The position numbers were made by a program, and so were the translations under genes. A stretch of DNA of 64,000 nt from Cricetulus griseus (taxonomy: Eukaryota > Chordata > Mammalia > Rodentia > Cricetidae): NCBI RefSeq assembly GCF_003668045.3, contig NW_023276807.1:233001667-233065666 (forward strand), in the 5' to 3' direction. A model generated the notes under the pieces. It had not been told where the DNA came from and did no database searches. It saw only the letters and a program-made list of their open reading frames with translations. Positions 45,785 through 55,597 of the stretch are shown here, one piece after another. Each line of letters starts with the position of its first letter. The first letter of the stretch is position 1.

Positions 45785-46017
45785 TATATATATTTATATA
45801 ATATTCCTGTGTGAAGCAGGATTGCACAGGTAAAGGTCTTTGAACTTTCTCATGTTTTTTACAGACCCATGCACAATCACAACTTGAAAACATATACTTC
45901 AAGGAAAAAAACTGACAATTTTGAATCAAAGCGTGCTTCTGAAAGCTGCTTCAAATCCACAAGTGTATGCAAGGCAGAGTTGGTTGATCAACTGCTATCA
46001 AGCACTGTGTTGAAGAT

Positions 46018-46042
46018 TTCTTTTCTTTTCTTTTCTTTTCTT

Positions 46043-46095
<53 letters not shown>
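46018..46095. repeat. compound (TTTTC)n(TG)n repeat
   Basis: Five TTTTC units followed by about 24 TG units, at the 3' end of an antisense B3 SINE. Confidence 0.95.
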
Positions 46096-46256
46096 CACAC
46101 TCATGCAGGTGTCCATGGAGACTAGAAAAGGGCGTCAAATCTTGTCGAGCTGGAGTCACAGGCAGCTGTGAGCTGTTCAGCCAGGGTGCTGTGAAGCAAA
46201 CTCGGGTCCTCTGCAAGAGCAGTACAAACTCTTAACCACTGAGCCTCTTTTCCAGC
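46096..46256 (-). mobile_element. B3 SINE
   Basis: Antisense B3: CTGTGAAGCAAACTCGGGTC, CTCTGCAAGAGCAGTACAAA and CTCTTAACCACTGAGCCTCT. Confidence 0.85.
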
Positions 46257-46299
46257 CTCAACCACGCACTGTAACAGAGCTTTCATGTAGTTTCTGTAC

Positions 46300-46865
46300 G
46301 CTTTTTTATTGTGGTAAAATACAGGTAACATGAAATTTGCCACCTTAACCAACCTTAAGTGAAGAGCTGAATAGTATTAAGCTGTTTGTTGTACAAACAG
46401 TCCATTTTGCTAATCTGAACCTTCCCCACTCCTAACTCTAGGCAGCCACCCTTCCGCTCTCTGACCCTGCAGATGTGACCACTCCAGGTAGCTCACATAA
46501 GTGCTTACCTTTCTTCAGGAGGCTTATTTCACTTTTAGCATAATGTCATCTGTCCTCATATGTGTCTCAGGTTTCCTTCCCATTATCTGTTCAGCTTTTT
46601 TCCCACTTTGGGCCACTGTGACTCTAGCAAGCAAATATCACTTTGAGACCTAGAATTCAACTGATCTGCTTATTGGCCCAGGAGTGGAGCTGCTGGGTGA
46701 CTGTCTTTAATTTCTGAAGCACACTACAGTTACTGGAACTATTTTACAGTCCCCCACTTAGGGCACCAGATTTCAATTTTCCCACCCCCTTTCATCTTAT
46801 TTTCATCGGTTTCAACACTTTTTCCCCTTTTTCTTTCTTTTCGGTATAAGAAGCGTCCAAAGGCA
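46300..46865 (-). mobile_element. ancient L1M, part 1 (3' end)
   Basis: Plus strand matches the antisense mammalian L1M 3' region: TATTGTGGTAAAATACAGGT, AACATGAAATTTGCCACCTT, GGCTTATTTCACTTTTAGCA then TAATGTCATC, and CCAGGAGTGGAGCTGCTGGG. It continues at 47575, 48245, 48541 and 49550 after younger insertions. Confidence 0.75.
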
Positions 46866-46869
46866 TAGA

Positions 46870-47058
46870 AGACTACAACCCTTTTTTTTTTCTTTCTTTT
46901 TTCTTTTTGATTAATTTTGTCTCGTTTGAGACAAGGTCTCAATCTGTAACCCAGGCTGGCCTGGAAGTTGCTACATAGACAGACAATGATAGCCTCAAAC
47001 TCCTAGAAATCTGCCTGCCTCTGCCTCCTTAGTCTTGGTATTAAAGGTGTGATCGGTC
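46870..47058 (-). mobile_element. B1 SINE inserted in L1M
   Basis: Antisense B1: TTGAGACAAGGTCTCAATCT, CCAGGCTGGCCTGGAAGTTG and TCTGCCTGCCTCTGCCTCCT. Confidence 0.8.
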
Positions 47059-47206
47059 CACTTTGGCTTTGAGCTGAAGTTCCAAGCCTATGAGGCTGAG
47101 CAATGTTTCATGTATGTCCTAACAGCAAATATTTTTCGGGGCGGGGGATCCACCGTGTGGCTGACATATGTTTTTTAGAGTAACGTCTACTCCTCTGTAC
47201 ATGTCA

Positions 47207-47334
47207 CATGCTCCTGTATAAGGCTGTGGGTGTGTCCAAGTGTCTCTTCTGATCATGTTGCATGCTCCTGTATATGTCTGTGGGCGTGTCCAAATGTCTC
47301 TTCTGTTCATGTTGCATGCTCCTGTATGTGTCTG
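47207..47334. repeat. 54-bp tandem repeat, about 2.4 units
   Basis: Units begin at 47207, 47261 and 47315 with CATGCTCCTGTAT and contain GTCTCTTCTG then TCATGTTG. The first two units differ at a handful of positions. Confidence 0.93.
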
Positions 47335-47570
47335 CTTAAGTGTGAAAGTCAGAGGTAGACATCAGGTATCTTCCTTCTCCATCTTATTCTATAAGACAGG
47401 ATCTCTCACTGAGCTTGGAGCTGGCTGTTTTGGTTAGAATAGCTGGCCAAAAAGCCTTAGGATCCACCTGTCTCCACTCCAACAATGGGATTTTACATGG
47501 GGATCCAAACTCAGGTCCTCATGTTTAGAGAACAAACACTTTGCCCATTGGGCCACCTCCCCAGACTCAC
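47335..47570 (-). mobile_element. B4-type SINE
   Basis: Antisense B4 landmarks: TGAAAGTCAGAGGTAGACAT, GACAGGATCTCTCACTGAGC, GGGATCCAAACTCAGGTCCT and CATTGGGCCACCTCCCCAGA. Confidence 0.6.
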
Positions 47571-47574
47571 TGTT

Positions 47575-47650
47575 CAGTTGAGTTATTTGTGATTTTGTTG
47601 TTGAATATGACATATTCTGGTCATCAATTACTCACCAGACATATGATTTT
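47575..47650 (-). mobile_element. ancient L1M, part 2
   Basis: GATTTTGTTGTTGAATATGA, CATATTCTGGTCATCAATTA and CACCAGACATATGATTT follow the antisense L1M order, directly before the insertion at 47663. Confidence 0.7.
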
Positions 47651-47662
47651 AAAATATTTTCT
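47651..47662. repeat. 12-bp target-site duplication, left copy (L1)
   Basis: AAAATATTTTCT, identical to 48233-48244 and itself part of the L1M target. Confidence 0.88.
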
Positions 47663-48232
47663 GCTAGCTGGCCCCTGAACTGGAGAGAGATGGGTCCACA
47701 GTTTGCCTGAGGTAGGTCATTCCAGAGGCCCAGGAGATCAGCTCAGCTGCCACCCAGACCCATATCTTGGTCCTTGGGCTGCCCTACCCTAACATCTACC
47801 TCATCTATGACCTGATGGAGCTGGTAAAGGAACTGGTCCCAAGGAACGGTAGCCACAGGATATCCATGACTCAGGACAACAGCAGGATGTCCCAGAGGAG
47901 TTTCAGTGAGGGTCCAGATGACGGTGTGCCAGAGGCCTTGAAACAGACCAGTGACTCACTGCAGGGAAGATTTTGCAGTGGGGCTGATTGGACAAAAGGG
48001 TATACTGCGTGACACACCCAATGACACTAGGACGGATGAAGAGGTGTTGGAGAGATGGGAAAGATGGGGGGACAAGGTGGGGTGGTTTTTGTTTTTGCTT
48101 TGTTCTGTTTTGGAGGCCTTTGCTTGTGCGGGAGGAACAGTGGTGAGGGACAGATAGAGGGATGGAGAGGTGAGCAGGATTGGGGTACATAATGTGAAAC
48201 TCCCAAGGAATCAATAAAGAATTATGTTATTA
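47663..48232 (+). mobile_element. L1 3'UTR insertion (5'-truncated)
   Basis: Ends GTGAAACTCCCAAGGAATCA then ATAAAGAATTATGTTATT, the standard rodent L1 3' end, and is flanked by a perfect 12-bp duplication. The body contains CATGACTCAGGACAACAGCA, GCCTTGAAACAGACCAGTGA and GATTGGACAAAAGGG. An 81-codon open frame at 47767-48012 lies wholly inside it and resembles no protein I know, so I treat it as chance. Confidence 0.75.
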
Positions 48233-48244
48233 AAAATATTTTCT
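48233..48244. repeat. 12-bp target-site duplication, right copy (L1)
   Basis: AAAATATTTTCT, identical to 47651-47662. Confidence 0.88.
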
Positions 48245-48836
48245 CCTATTTTGTGGTAAGTGTGCTCTTTAACTGCCAGAGGTTTTGGTGGTGGCGGTAT
48301 TGGTTGTTTTCAGTTTTGGTAAATTTACTATTTTTAATGACATTAAGTACATTTATATCATTATGTCCCCCAATACCACTACGTGTTTTCCCAGCCTCTT
48401 TCACCATTTCAAATGGAAACTCTATACTCTTTATAAACACTGACTTCCTTACTCTCCTGGCTCCACCCAGACCCTGGCAACTGTTACAGTACTTGGTTTC
48501 TGTGAATTTGTCTATTCCAGTCAGTGCTTCTTATTAGAGTATAATGCTAGCAATTGGCAGTTTTTATTTTTATATAGTCTAATTTAATAGTTCCTACTTT
48601 TATTGTTTATGCTTTGGGTATTACATCTACAAAATTATCACGAGATCCAATCTCATGAAGCTTTTCTCCTGCTTCCTCCTTAGAGTTTTATAAACTTTAA
48701 CTCTTTGAGATCGATCCTTGAACAAACCTAAATTGACATTTATAATATCGTGTAAATAGGAGTCCCACATATTGCTCTCCATGTAGACATCTAGTTTTAA
48801 ATTTGCTACAGACTACCATTTGCCTTCTGAATGCTC
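48245..48836 (-). mobile_element. ancient L1M, part 3
   Basis: CCTATTTTGTGGTAAGTGTG resumes the L1M exactly at the duplication. A segment at about 48290-48540 (GACATTAAGTACATTTATAT, TTCTGTGAATTTGTCTATTC) looks like a second L1M 3' end. Then 48541-48836 continues into ORF2-level sequence (GAGTTTTATAAACTTTAACT, TAGGAGTCCCACATATTGCT). Confidence 0.65.
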
Positions 48837-49002
48837 TTATTTGGGTTGGTATGAATGAAAATGGCCCCTGGTAGGCTCATGAGGAGTGGCACTATTTGAA
48901 AGGATTAGGATAAGTACTTTGTCAGAGTAGGTGCGGCCTTGTTGGAGGAAGTGTGTCACTGAGGGTGGGCTTTGGGGTTTCAAATGCTCAGGCCAGGTCC
49001 AA

Positions 49003-49056
<54 letters not shown>

Positions 49057-49313
49057 ATATATATATATATATCATATATATATATATCATATATATACAT
49101 ATAACATATATATACCTATACACGTACATATACATACATACATACATACATACATACATTAGTCCTGCTGCCTGTGGATCGAGATGTACAACTCCCAGCT
49201 ACTTCTCGAGCACCATGTCTGCCTGCATGCCACCAAACTTCCCGCTATGATGATAATGGACTAAATCTGACATTGCAAACCAGCCCCAATTAAATGTTTT
49301 CCTTTGTAAGAGC
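48837..49313 (+). mobile_element. MaLR LTR (ORR1/MT-like), split by B1, main part
   Basis: GGGTTGGTATGAATGAAAAT, GGCCTTGTTGGAGGAAGTGT, CTGCTGCCTGTGGATCGAGA and CAGCCCCAATTAAATGTTTT. A large microsatellite sits inside at 49001-49160, and a B1 at 49325. Confidence 0.85.
49001..49160. repeat. compound microsatellite inside the LTR
   Basis: (TCTG)n, then short TC, then imperfect AT-rich units with ATC interruptions, then (CATA)n to 49160. The related LTR at 20592-20945 has only a short TCTCTCTGTCTG at the equivalent place. Confidence 0.95.
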
Positions 49314-49324
49314 TGCTGTGGTCA
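49314..49324. repeat. 11-bp target-site duplication, left copy (B1)
   Basis: TGCTGTGGTCA, identical to 49438-49448; this is part of the LTR consensus. Confidence 0.9.
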
Positions 49325-49437
49325 GATGGGCATAGTGACACAAGCCTTTAATCCCAGCACTCCAGTGGATCTCTGTGAGTTAGAGGCCAGCCTGGTCTAC
49401 AGGGTGAGACACTGTCTGGAGGTGGGAGGGGAAGAAT
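49325..49437 (+). mobile_element. B1 SINE inside the MaLR LTR
   Basis: GATGGGCATAGTGACACAAG, CCTTTAATCCCAGCACTCCA and GGCCAGCCTGGTCTACAGGG. It lacks some left-half sequence and is flanked by the perfect 11-bp duplication. Confidence 0.9.
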
Positions 49438-49488
49438 TGCTGTGGTCATGGTGTATCTTCACAGCAATAGAACATTGACTAAGGTAGC
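49438..49488 (+). mobile_element. MaLR LTR, terminal part after the B1
   Basis: The first 11 bases repeat the duplication TGCTGTGGTCA; then TGGTGTATCTTCACAGCAAT and ACATTGACTAAGGTA complete the LTR 3' end. Confidence 0.85.
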
Positions 49489-49549
49489 ATCCTTGTAGAA
49501 AATCCCCTGACCCCCCTCCCCCACACACACACAAGCTTCTCTACCGTCT

Positions 49550-50020
49550 CTTCTTTCCCAGCAGTTTATAGGCCAGTACCACACTGTTTTCATAGTTGCA
49601 ACTGTCGTAGGTTTTGACATCAGAAAGTGTGAGACATCCAGTGTGGGTCTTCTTTTCAAGATGGTTGTCTATCTGGTATTCCCTGAGAATATACATAACT
49701 CTCAGAAGATATTTTTGTATTTTTGCAAAAGATGCTATTGGGGTTCTGATAGGGCTAGTGCCGACTCTGTAGATCACTCTCAGTGTCATGGTCTCAACAA
49801 CAGGAAACCCCCCAACCTCAAGACCAAAGACATCATCCCTTACTTATGTTTCCTAATATCCAGCACCCATGTTTTTATAGTTTCTGAGAAAGTATCATCA
49901 GGTATTCCATAATTGTGTGCTCTGCCCATTTCTACTATTAACTACTTCATAGTTTCTTTCATGTTTTCTACATAATTAGGTTGTCTCTGAATGAAGGTTG
50001 TTTTCCTTCATTCTTTTTTA
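49550..50020 (-). mobile_element. ancient L1M, part 4 (ORF2 region)
   Basis: GCCAGTACCACACTGTTTTC, GTAGGTTTTGACATCAGAAA, GTGTGAGACATCCAGTGTGG and CTTCTTTTCAAGATGGTTGT are antisense L1M ORF2 landmarks. No open frame remains. Confidence 0.75.
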
Positions 50021-50021
50021 T

Positions 50022-50158
50022 TTTTTGTTTTTGTTGTTGTTTTGGTTTGTTTTTTAAGACAAGGTTTCTCTGTGTAACAACAGTTGTAGCTGTCCTGGAA
50101 CTCACTCTGACAACCAGGCTGGCCTGGTTGATTAAAGGCATGCACCACCACCACCAGT
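50022..50158 (-). mobile_element. B1 SINE with internal deletion, inside L1M
   Basis: AAGACAAGGTTTCTCTGTGT, AGCTGTCCTGGAACTCACTC, then a jump from CAGGCTGGCCTGG to TTGATTAAAGGCATGCACCA. Confidence 0.85.
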
Positions 50159-50310
50159 CATCTGGCTATTTTCTTTCTTTTCAAACAGTATGTCTCTCAT
50201 TTTTTATTCATTGCACTGACTAGGACCTCCAGCATGGTACTAAATAGAAAGAATAAGTACACATCCTAGGCTTAATTTCGTCTGAGGTTTTATCATTCAG
50301 ACCTGGTTTG
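50159..50310 (-). mobile_element. ancient L1M, part 5
   Basis: GCACTGACTAGGACCTCCAG followed by CATGGTACTAAATAGAAAGA is a well-conserved antisense L1 ORF2 segment. Confidence 0.7.
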
Positions 50311-51119
50311 TTTACTGCTTCATGTTTGTTGATAGAAGACAGACACCCGAATGAAGAAAATGACGTTTACTACTCTCAACACATCAAGCAACAAGAGAAG
50401 TTGCACTAGTTTCTCCCATCCTTCACTGTCAAGAGAGGCCCAGACAGACACCTGGGCATGCAGAAGCCTACATTACTGAACAATGAGCACTGGGTATCCA
50501 TGGCTTTACAGTAAGCACCAACCCAGCCTACTCTGTCCCATAGAGGGACATGATCTCATACCTCACAGTTGCTCCCTACTGAGAAATTATTCAGCTTAAA
50601 AATGTTTGGCTCATGTTTAGGCAGCCATGTTGGTGGAACTTCAAGGGTGAAGTTTCCCTGACATTTATAGGAGATATTCTGTCCTCTTCTTCCAAATTAA
50701 TCCCTAAGCCTTGGGTGCAGGGGTTGGGAGTGTTACACATGCTGGTGTAGAGAAGGGAAAGCTCAGATGGCCTTCATACTACACAAAGAACTATAGGGGC
50801 TAAGACAGCAGGAGAGTCAAGGAAAGAAAACAATAACTGGTTATCGAATACTACATGGTCAGTCCTGAAAACACACAAGGAACAGGATACAGACTAAGTA
50901 GTTGTTACGTATCTATTTAGGAAACAACACACACATTCTCAGCCCATTTACTACTTTTGGTTTAAAATTTATTAGTTTTACTGACATTAAATATATTTAT
51001 ATCATTGTACCCCCAAATCACTATGTATTTCCCAACCACAGGTGTGTGCATGCATGTGTGTGTGTGTTATTTCCCAAACACGGGGAGGGGAGGTGTAATT
51101 ACAATTAAAGAAAAAGAAG

Positions 51120-51225
51120 CATGGCTATGAATGACAGCAAGGGGGTGGGGAGAGATCTGAGGTAGGAAAGAGGAAAGTTATGATATGATTATATTATAAT
51201 ATCAAAAATTCAAAGAAAATTGATT
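51120..51225 (+). mobile_element. possible L1 3'-end fragment
   Basis: A GGGGGTGGGGAGAGATCTGA block followed by AT-rich sequence with TTCAAAGAAAATTGAT. Short and uncertain. Confidence 0.35.
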
Positions 51226-51751
51226 TTAAAAAGGTGTTCAGGGCACCACAATCCCGGTATAGCAACAGGATGTCCTGGAACAAAGGAAATCCATGAACTG
51301 TCTCTCTCAACAACACATTCTTTTGACTACATTGATTTCTGGCAAATGTACATTATGACCTTTGATATTCAGTCAGCTGGCTATTCTAATCAGTCCATCA
51401 GAGACTAGAACCAAATCTGATGAATTTGTATCCTATAACATTCAATAAAAGCAACTGTCCTGTGGAAGCCAGCTGTAATACTGACCATAGCTGTTCCTGT
51501 AAGACTCTCAGACTCTCAGCCTTAAGGAAATCTAGGATCAGCAGATCCTAGATAATTAAGATGGAGTCTAAGGGCAAGGCTGTCTGTTACTCATCAGTCC
51601 TATACAGTGGAGTTTTAAATGACCTGCTGATTGTAATGTCAACAATTGAGGGAGCGACAACCACCAAAAGCAGCCTCCACACCCAGTGAAGAAATATTAC
51701 ACAGTCCACTCTCCTGTGTATACACAAACATGAAGGAGCACAACACTCGGA

Positions 51752-51785
51752 GAGTTACTGCTAAACTCGAGTTACTGCTAAACTC
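51752..51785. repeat. 17-bp perfect tandem duplication
   Basis: GAGTTACTGCTAAACTC occurs twice in direct succession. Confidence 0.97.
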
Positions 51786-51905
51786 GATTTGTATCACAGT
51801 GACAGCGGCAGGGACAGAGGTCTGTTGAAGCCACACAGACAGCAGCCAACCTTAGACTTTTGGAGTGAAAGGAAGAGTAAATGAATTTAGAATAGATGAA
51901 GACAT

Positions 51906-52111
51906 TGGGGCTGGAGAGAGGGTGCAGTTAGCAAACTGCATTCCCAACAGCATGAAGACCCGTGTTCACCCCTAGCATCCAGTAAAAAACCACGATGGTG
52001 GCTAAGGCTTCAAACCCCACCACTGGGGATGGGCTAGGCAGCTCCCTGAAGCTCACTGGTCAACAAGTCTAGCCAATCAGTGAGCTGTAGATTCAGAGAG
52101 AGACCTGTTTC
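51906..52111 (+). mobile_element. RSINE1/B4 SINE, left piece
   Basis: GGGGCTGGAGAGAGGGTGCA, GCATGAAGACCCGTGTTCAC, GAAGCTCACTGGTCAACAAG and GAGAGAGACCTGTTTC. It is split by the B1 at 52126 and resumes at 52253. Confidence 0.8.
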
Positions 52112-52125
52112 AAAAGATAAGGCAG
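52112..52125. repeat. 14-bp target-site duplication, left copy (B1)
   Basis: AAAAGATAAGGCAG; the right copy at 52253-52266 is AAAAGGTAAGGCAG (one mismatch). Confidence 0.88.
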
Positions 52126-52252
52126 TAATCCCAGCACTCAGGAGGCAGAGGCAGGTGTATCTCTGAGTTCAAGGCCAGTGTGATCTATAGAGCAAGTCCC
52201 ACAACAGCCATGGCTATACGGAGAAACCCTGTCTCAAAAAACAACAAAAACA
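52126..52252 (+). mobile_element. B1 SINE inside RSINE1 (5'-truncated)
   Basis: Starts at TAATCCCAGCACTCAGGAGG, so it lacks the B1 5' end, and ends ACCCTGTCTCAAAAAACAAC plus an A-rich tail. It is bounded by the 14-bp duplication. Confidence 0.93.
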
Positions 52253-52325
52253 AAAAGGTAAGGCAGATAAAAAGTGGACATCTGGCCTCCACAGGTACAT
52301 GTGTGTGCCATCATGTGTATGTTCA
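52253..52325 (+). mobile_element. RSINE1/B4 SINE, right piece
   Basis: Begins with the duplicated AAAAGGTAAGGCAG, then GTGGACATCTGGCCTCCACA and a CA/TG-containing 3' end. Confidence 0.8.
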
Positions 52326-52654
52326 CACATCCACACCAACATGTACATATCATACATTCTCCCTAAAAATAAAAAAAATAAAAAAGAAAGAAGAGAGAGA
52401 GAAACTTATGCCAAAGCATGGTTGCAATTATGCCCCTAGAGCCTCTGCTTCTGCAGCAGTCACAGTCAAACAGCTCAACTCTCCATGTCAATACCAAGTT
52501 TTCTGAGAACAATGGGAGTGACCAAACCAATGGCTGGTCAGCTATTGCTTCTTAACATAGATTGCATTATTATCTTCTGAGGTTGCACCAGAAAAAGAGA
52601 ATCATTTGCTTCGAATCCTTAACGTTTTGGAGTCTAGTATGTAACACGATAAAG

Positions 52655-53070
52655 AAAAGATCCAGAGACAGATATTGGGGTTTAAGCTTCAAGCTGAAGA
52701 TCAGAAAAGCAAAGTAGCTGGCCACTAGCTTTTACCACTACCTCAGAATGAAAGGTGATCCTGGCTCCACCAAACCTCTGACTACAATCCCAGACTGCTA
52801 TGCTCTCCTCAATGTGACTGGAGAATCCTGAGACTGAATGCCAGCTTTGAGATCTTGCTCCTGTCTTATATACCTCCCTAATGGTGCGAATTAGGCGCTG
52901 GGATCAAAGGCATGAGCTCTGATACTCTTCACTCTTGTGTAGGCCATGGTGGCCTTGAACTAACAGAGATCCATCTGCCTCTTAAATCACTGCCTGATCT
53001 CTGTAGCTTGAGGCTGACTTTGATTTCTGAATCCTCAGGGAAGCTTTAATAAATCATAAATAATATATCG
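52655..53070 (-). mobile_element. LTR-like element with internal B1 segment, copy 2
   Basis: Same block order as 25651-26009, with extra sequence at one side. Shared blocks on the plus strand are TCCACCAAACCTCTGACT, GCTCCTGTCTTATAT, GCGCTGGGATCAAAGGCATG, GGTGGCCTTGAACTAACAGA and AAGCTTTAATAAATCATAAA. The block at 52680-52760 (GGTTTAAGCTTCAAGCTGAA) is absent from copy 1. Confidence 0.55.
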
Positions 53071-54094
53071 TGGCACTAGTGTTCCCTCCTGAGTGCCAGG
53101 ACTGCTGGTTGGCAGGTGCAGGAAGCGGTGTGTCCCTTCCTTAGCCATCTTTTCCCATCCGCTTGTCTGAGCTCTTACTCTACCATCTCAACACACTCTG
53201 AAATTTAAAATGGGATTCCTTCTTTGGTACGTGCATTACTTTCTTTGATTTCTAAACATTTGATGATTTTTAAAATCCTATTTCTGACCGGGCTCCTGCC
53301 CCACCGATATTTCAAGTTCTGTGAAGTGAGAGAGTGTACCTAATCAATCACTGAAAGTGCGAGAGACACACGTCCACCTCACCAAGAGTCCTGATCCCCA
53401 GAATGCCTGTCCCCTCCCTTGCATGACCCAGGGCAGTAAAGTTCTCTCATCAGCTAACGTTCAGGAGGAACAGCAGATCCTGGATTACCGATGGAAAGAG
53501 TATAATCACAATGGTCTCTTCAAGCAGAGAAGCAAAGCAGAGGACCAGACCAATGGCCAGCATGAAATAAACCATCACTGCTGCTGGACATGGCTGGACT
53601 AGAACAGCAACCAAAAGTGTGAGTGGCCTTTGGAAGGAAAGGCCAGGGAAAGTCTTCACCTCCAGCCTCCAAAAGGGTCCCTGCTTTGCTGATATGTGAT
53701 TTTAGCCTAATGAACCCGAATCTGGACTTTAGACGTCCAGATCTGAAAGATAACATACGTATTTTGGGTTGAGCCATTAAGTTTGCAGCCATTGCCACTA
53801 CATCATAAAAAATGAGGACACAAAATACATTGAGACAAGTTTAGTACCAGCACATATTCTGTGCCAGGCAATGCACTTAAAAAGATTACCCTACCACTGG
53901 GTTAAATGCTCTGCAATATCAATTAGTCCACGTTCAGGAAAGATGGTGTTCTAGTCTTAAAGGCCTTGCTATTGTCTATTGGGAAATTTACATATGTAAT
54001 GAGAATCTGCCTGCTACTTTCTAATAGGCCGTTTTTGCTGCACATGCAGTCACAACCACTGAGTCTTCCCAGTGGATTTCTCATTACCCATGAA

Positions 54095-54312
54095 GATTTT
54101 TTAATATTTATTTATTTTTTACTTTATATGGATGAGTGTGTAATAAGTGCACTGTGTGCATGCTTGATGCCGTTTGGAGACCTGAAGAGGGCGCTGGATC
54201 TCCTAGAATGGAGTTCCAGGCAGTTGCCAGCTGTCTGATGTGGGTGCTGGGAGGAACAATCCAGGGCCTTTCTAAGAACACCAAAGCTCTTAACCTGAGT
54301 CACCTTGTCTAC
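54095..54312 (-). mobile_element. B3 SINE
   Basis: Antisense B3: CCTGAAGAGGGCGCTGGATC, GGAGTTCCAGGCAGTTGCCA and GAACACCAAAGCTCTTAACC, with an AT-rich tail at the left. Confidence 0.85.
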
Positions 54313-54344
54313 ACTTAGCATTTGCGTGTGGCAACTTCTCACTG

Positions 54345-54542
54345 CTTAATTTTATTTATTTTTATCTATCTCTCTATCTAGCTACTTATTTATTTCTTGG
54401 TTTTTCAAGACAGGATTTAACTTTGTAACCCTGGCTGTCCTGGAACTCACTCTGTAGACCAGGCTGGCCTCAAACTCAGAGATCCGCCTGACTCTGCCTC
54501 CCGAGTACTGGTATTAAAGGTGTGTGCTGCCACCACCCAGCT
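54345..54542 (-). mobile_element. B1 SINE
   Basis: TTCAAGACAGGATTTAACTT, GGCTGTCCTGGAACTCACTC, TAGACCAGGCTGGCCTCAAA and GCCTCCCGAGTACTGGTATT. Confidence 0.92.
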
Positions 54543-54794
54543 CAATGCTTTATGTTTAATATAGATGCACTGATAAACTTGAAATAAATTTCCCATAAGA
54601 CAGCAATAATTGCATTGTGCTTATGTGCCCAGCCTACCAGCACATTCAAAAGGGGATGGCTTACACAATCGCAATTGCTGACTCACCAATATGGCTGTTG
54701 GTCTCGTCTGTTCTTTCTTCCTTTTATGGTCTTTTAACCTATCCTTTAGGATTCAATATTGGGATAATCAGAGTTTGTTTGTTTGTTTGTTTAA

Positions 54795-54980
54795 CAGTTA
54801 CTTATTTGGTGTGTGTGCATATGGGGAGTAGGGCAGGCACGTGCCACGGTGCATATATGGAGTTCAAAGAACAACTTGCAGTAGTCGGTTCCATTACCAA
54901 GTAGGTCCTGGGAATCAAACTCAGGTCATTAGACTTAGCAGCAGGCACCTTTAGCCATAGAAGCCATCTCACTGGCCCTG
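54795..54980 (-). mobile_element. RSINE1/B4 SINE
   Basis: GTAGTCGGTTCCATTACCAA, GGGAATCAAACTCAGGTCAT and AGAAGCCATCTCACTGGCCC in antisense order; a GTTTGTTTGTTT run precedes it. Confidence 0.8.
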
Positions 54981-54984
54981 TGAC

Positions 54985-55372
54985 TACTAGTTTTAATTGC
55001 CAACTTGACACACTCTAGAGTCACCTAGGAAGAAAGCCATTGTTCCATTCAGTGATCAAGTTGGCCTACAGCCATTCCATAGATCAGGTTCCCCTACAGG
55101 GATTTTTCTCAAGTTGATTTAACTGAGGTGGGAAGACTCACCACCATGGCATGGCAGCATTTCGTGGGTGGGACCCTGGACCATAAAAGAATAGAGAAAG
55201 GGAGTGTGTTCTTTTCTCTCTGCTCTTGACTGCAGATGTCACTAGCTACTTCAAGCTCCTGCCTGCAATTTTCAGAAATGACTGGCTGTGACCTGAAATT
55301 GTATAAACCTTTTAGCCCTTAAAATTGCTTTCATTGGGGTATTTTATCAATGCAACAAAAATGAAACTAGGA
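54985..55372 (+). mobile_element. MaLR-type solo LTR
   Basis: CTAGTTTTAATTGCCAACTT, GATTTAACTGAGGTGGGAAG, GACTGCAGATGTCACTAGCT and a terminal GAAACTAGGATA. Lies end to end with an RSINE1. Confidence 0.7.
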
Positions 55373-55574
55373 TAAATATTCTCTCCATTCCTGGCTCACC
55401 AGTCATACTTCGGGCTAGCTTACTCACTTTTTTTTTTTTTTTTTTTTTAAGAGGTTTTGATTTTTCAAAGAGATTTCTCTATGGTTTACCTCATCCGTCC
55501 TCTTCAATTTACCACACTGTACACTCAAAAAGTACTTTATTTGCGTGGACCCAGAGGTAAACATCCATTTCCTC

Positions 55575-55597
55575 CACCCCCCCCCCCCGCCCCCCCA
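55575..55597. repeat. poly(C) tract
   Basis: About 20 C with a single G; a likely sequencing-difficult site. Confidence 0.95.

Noticed and set aside
47767..48012. 81-codon plus-strand open frame, possibly a retrogene
   Set aside because: It lies fully inside an L1 3'-end insertion bounded by target-site duplications and matches no protein I know.
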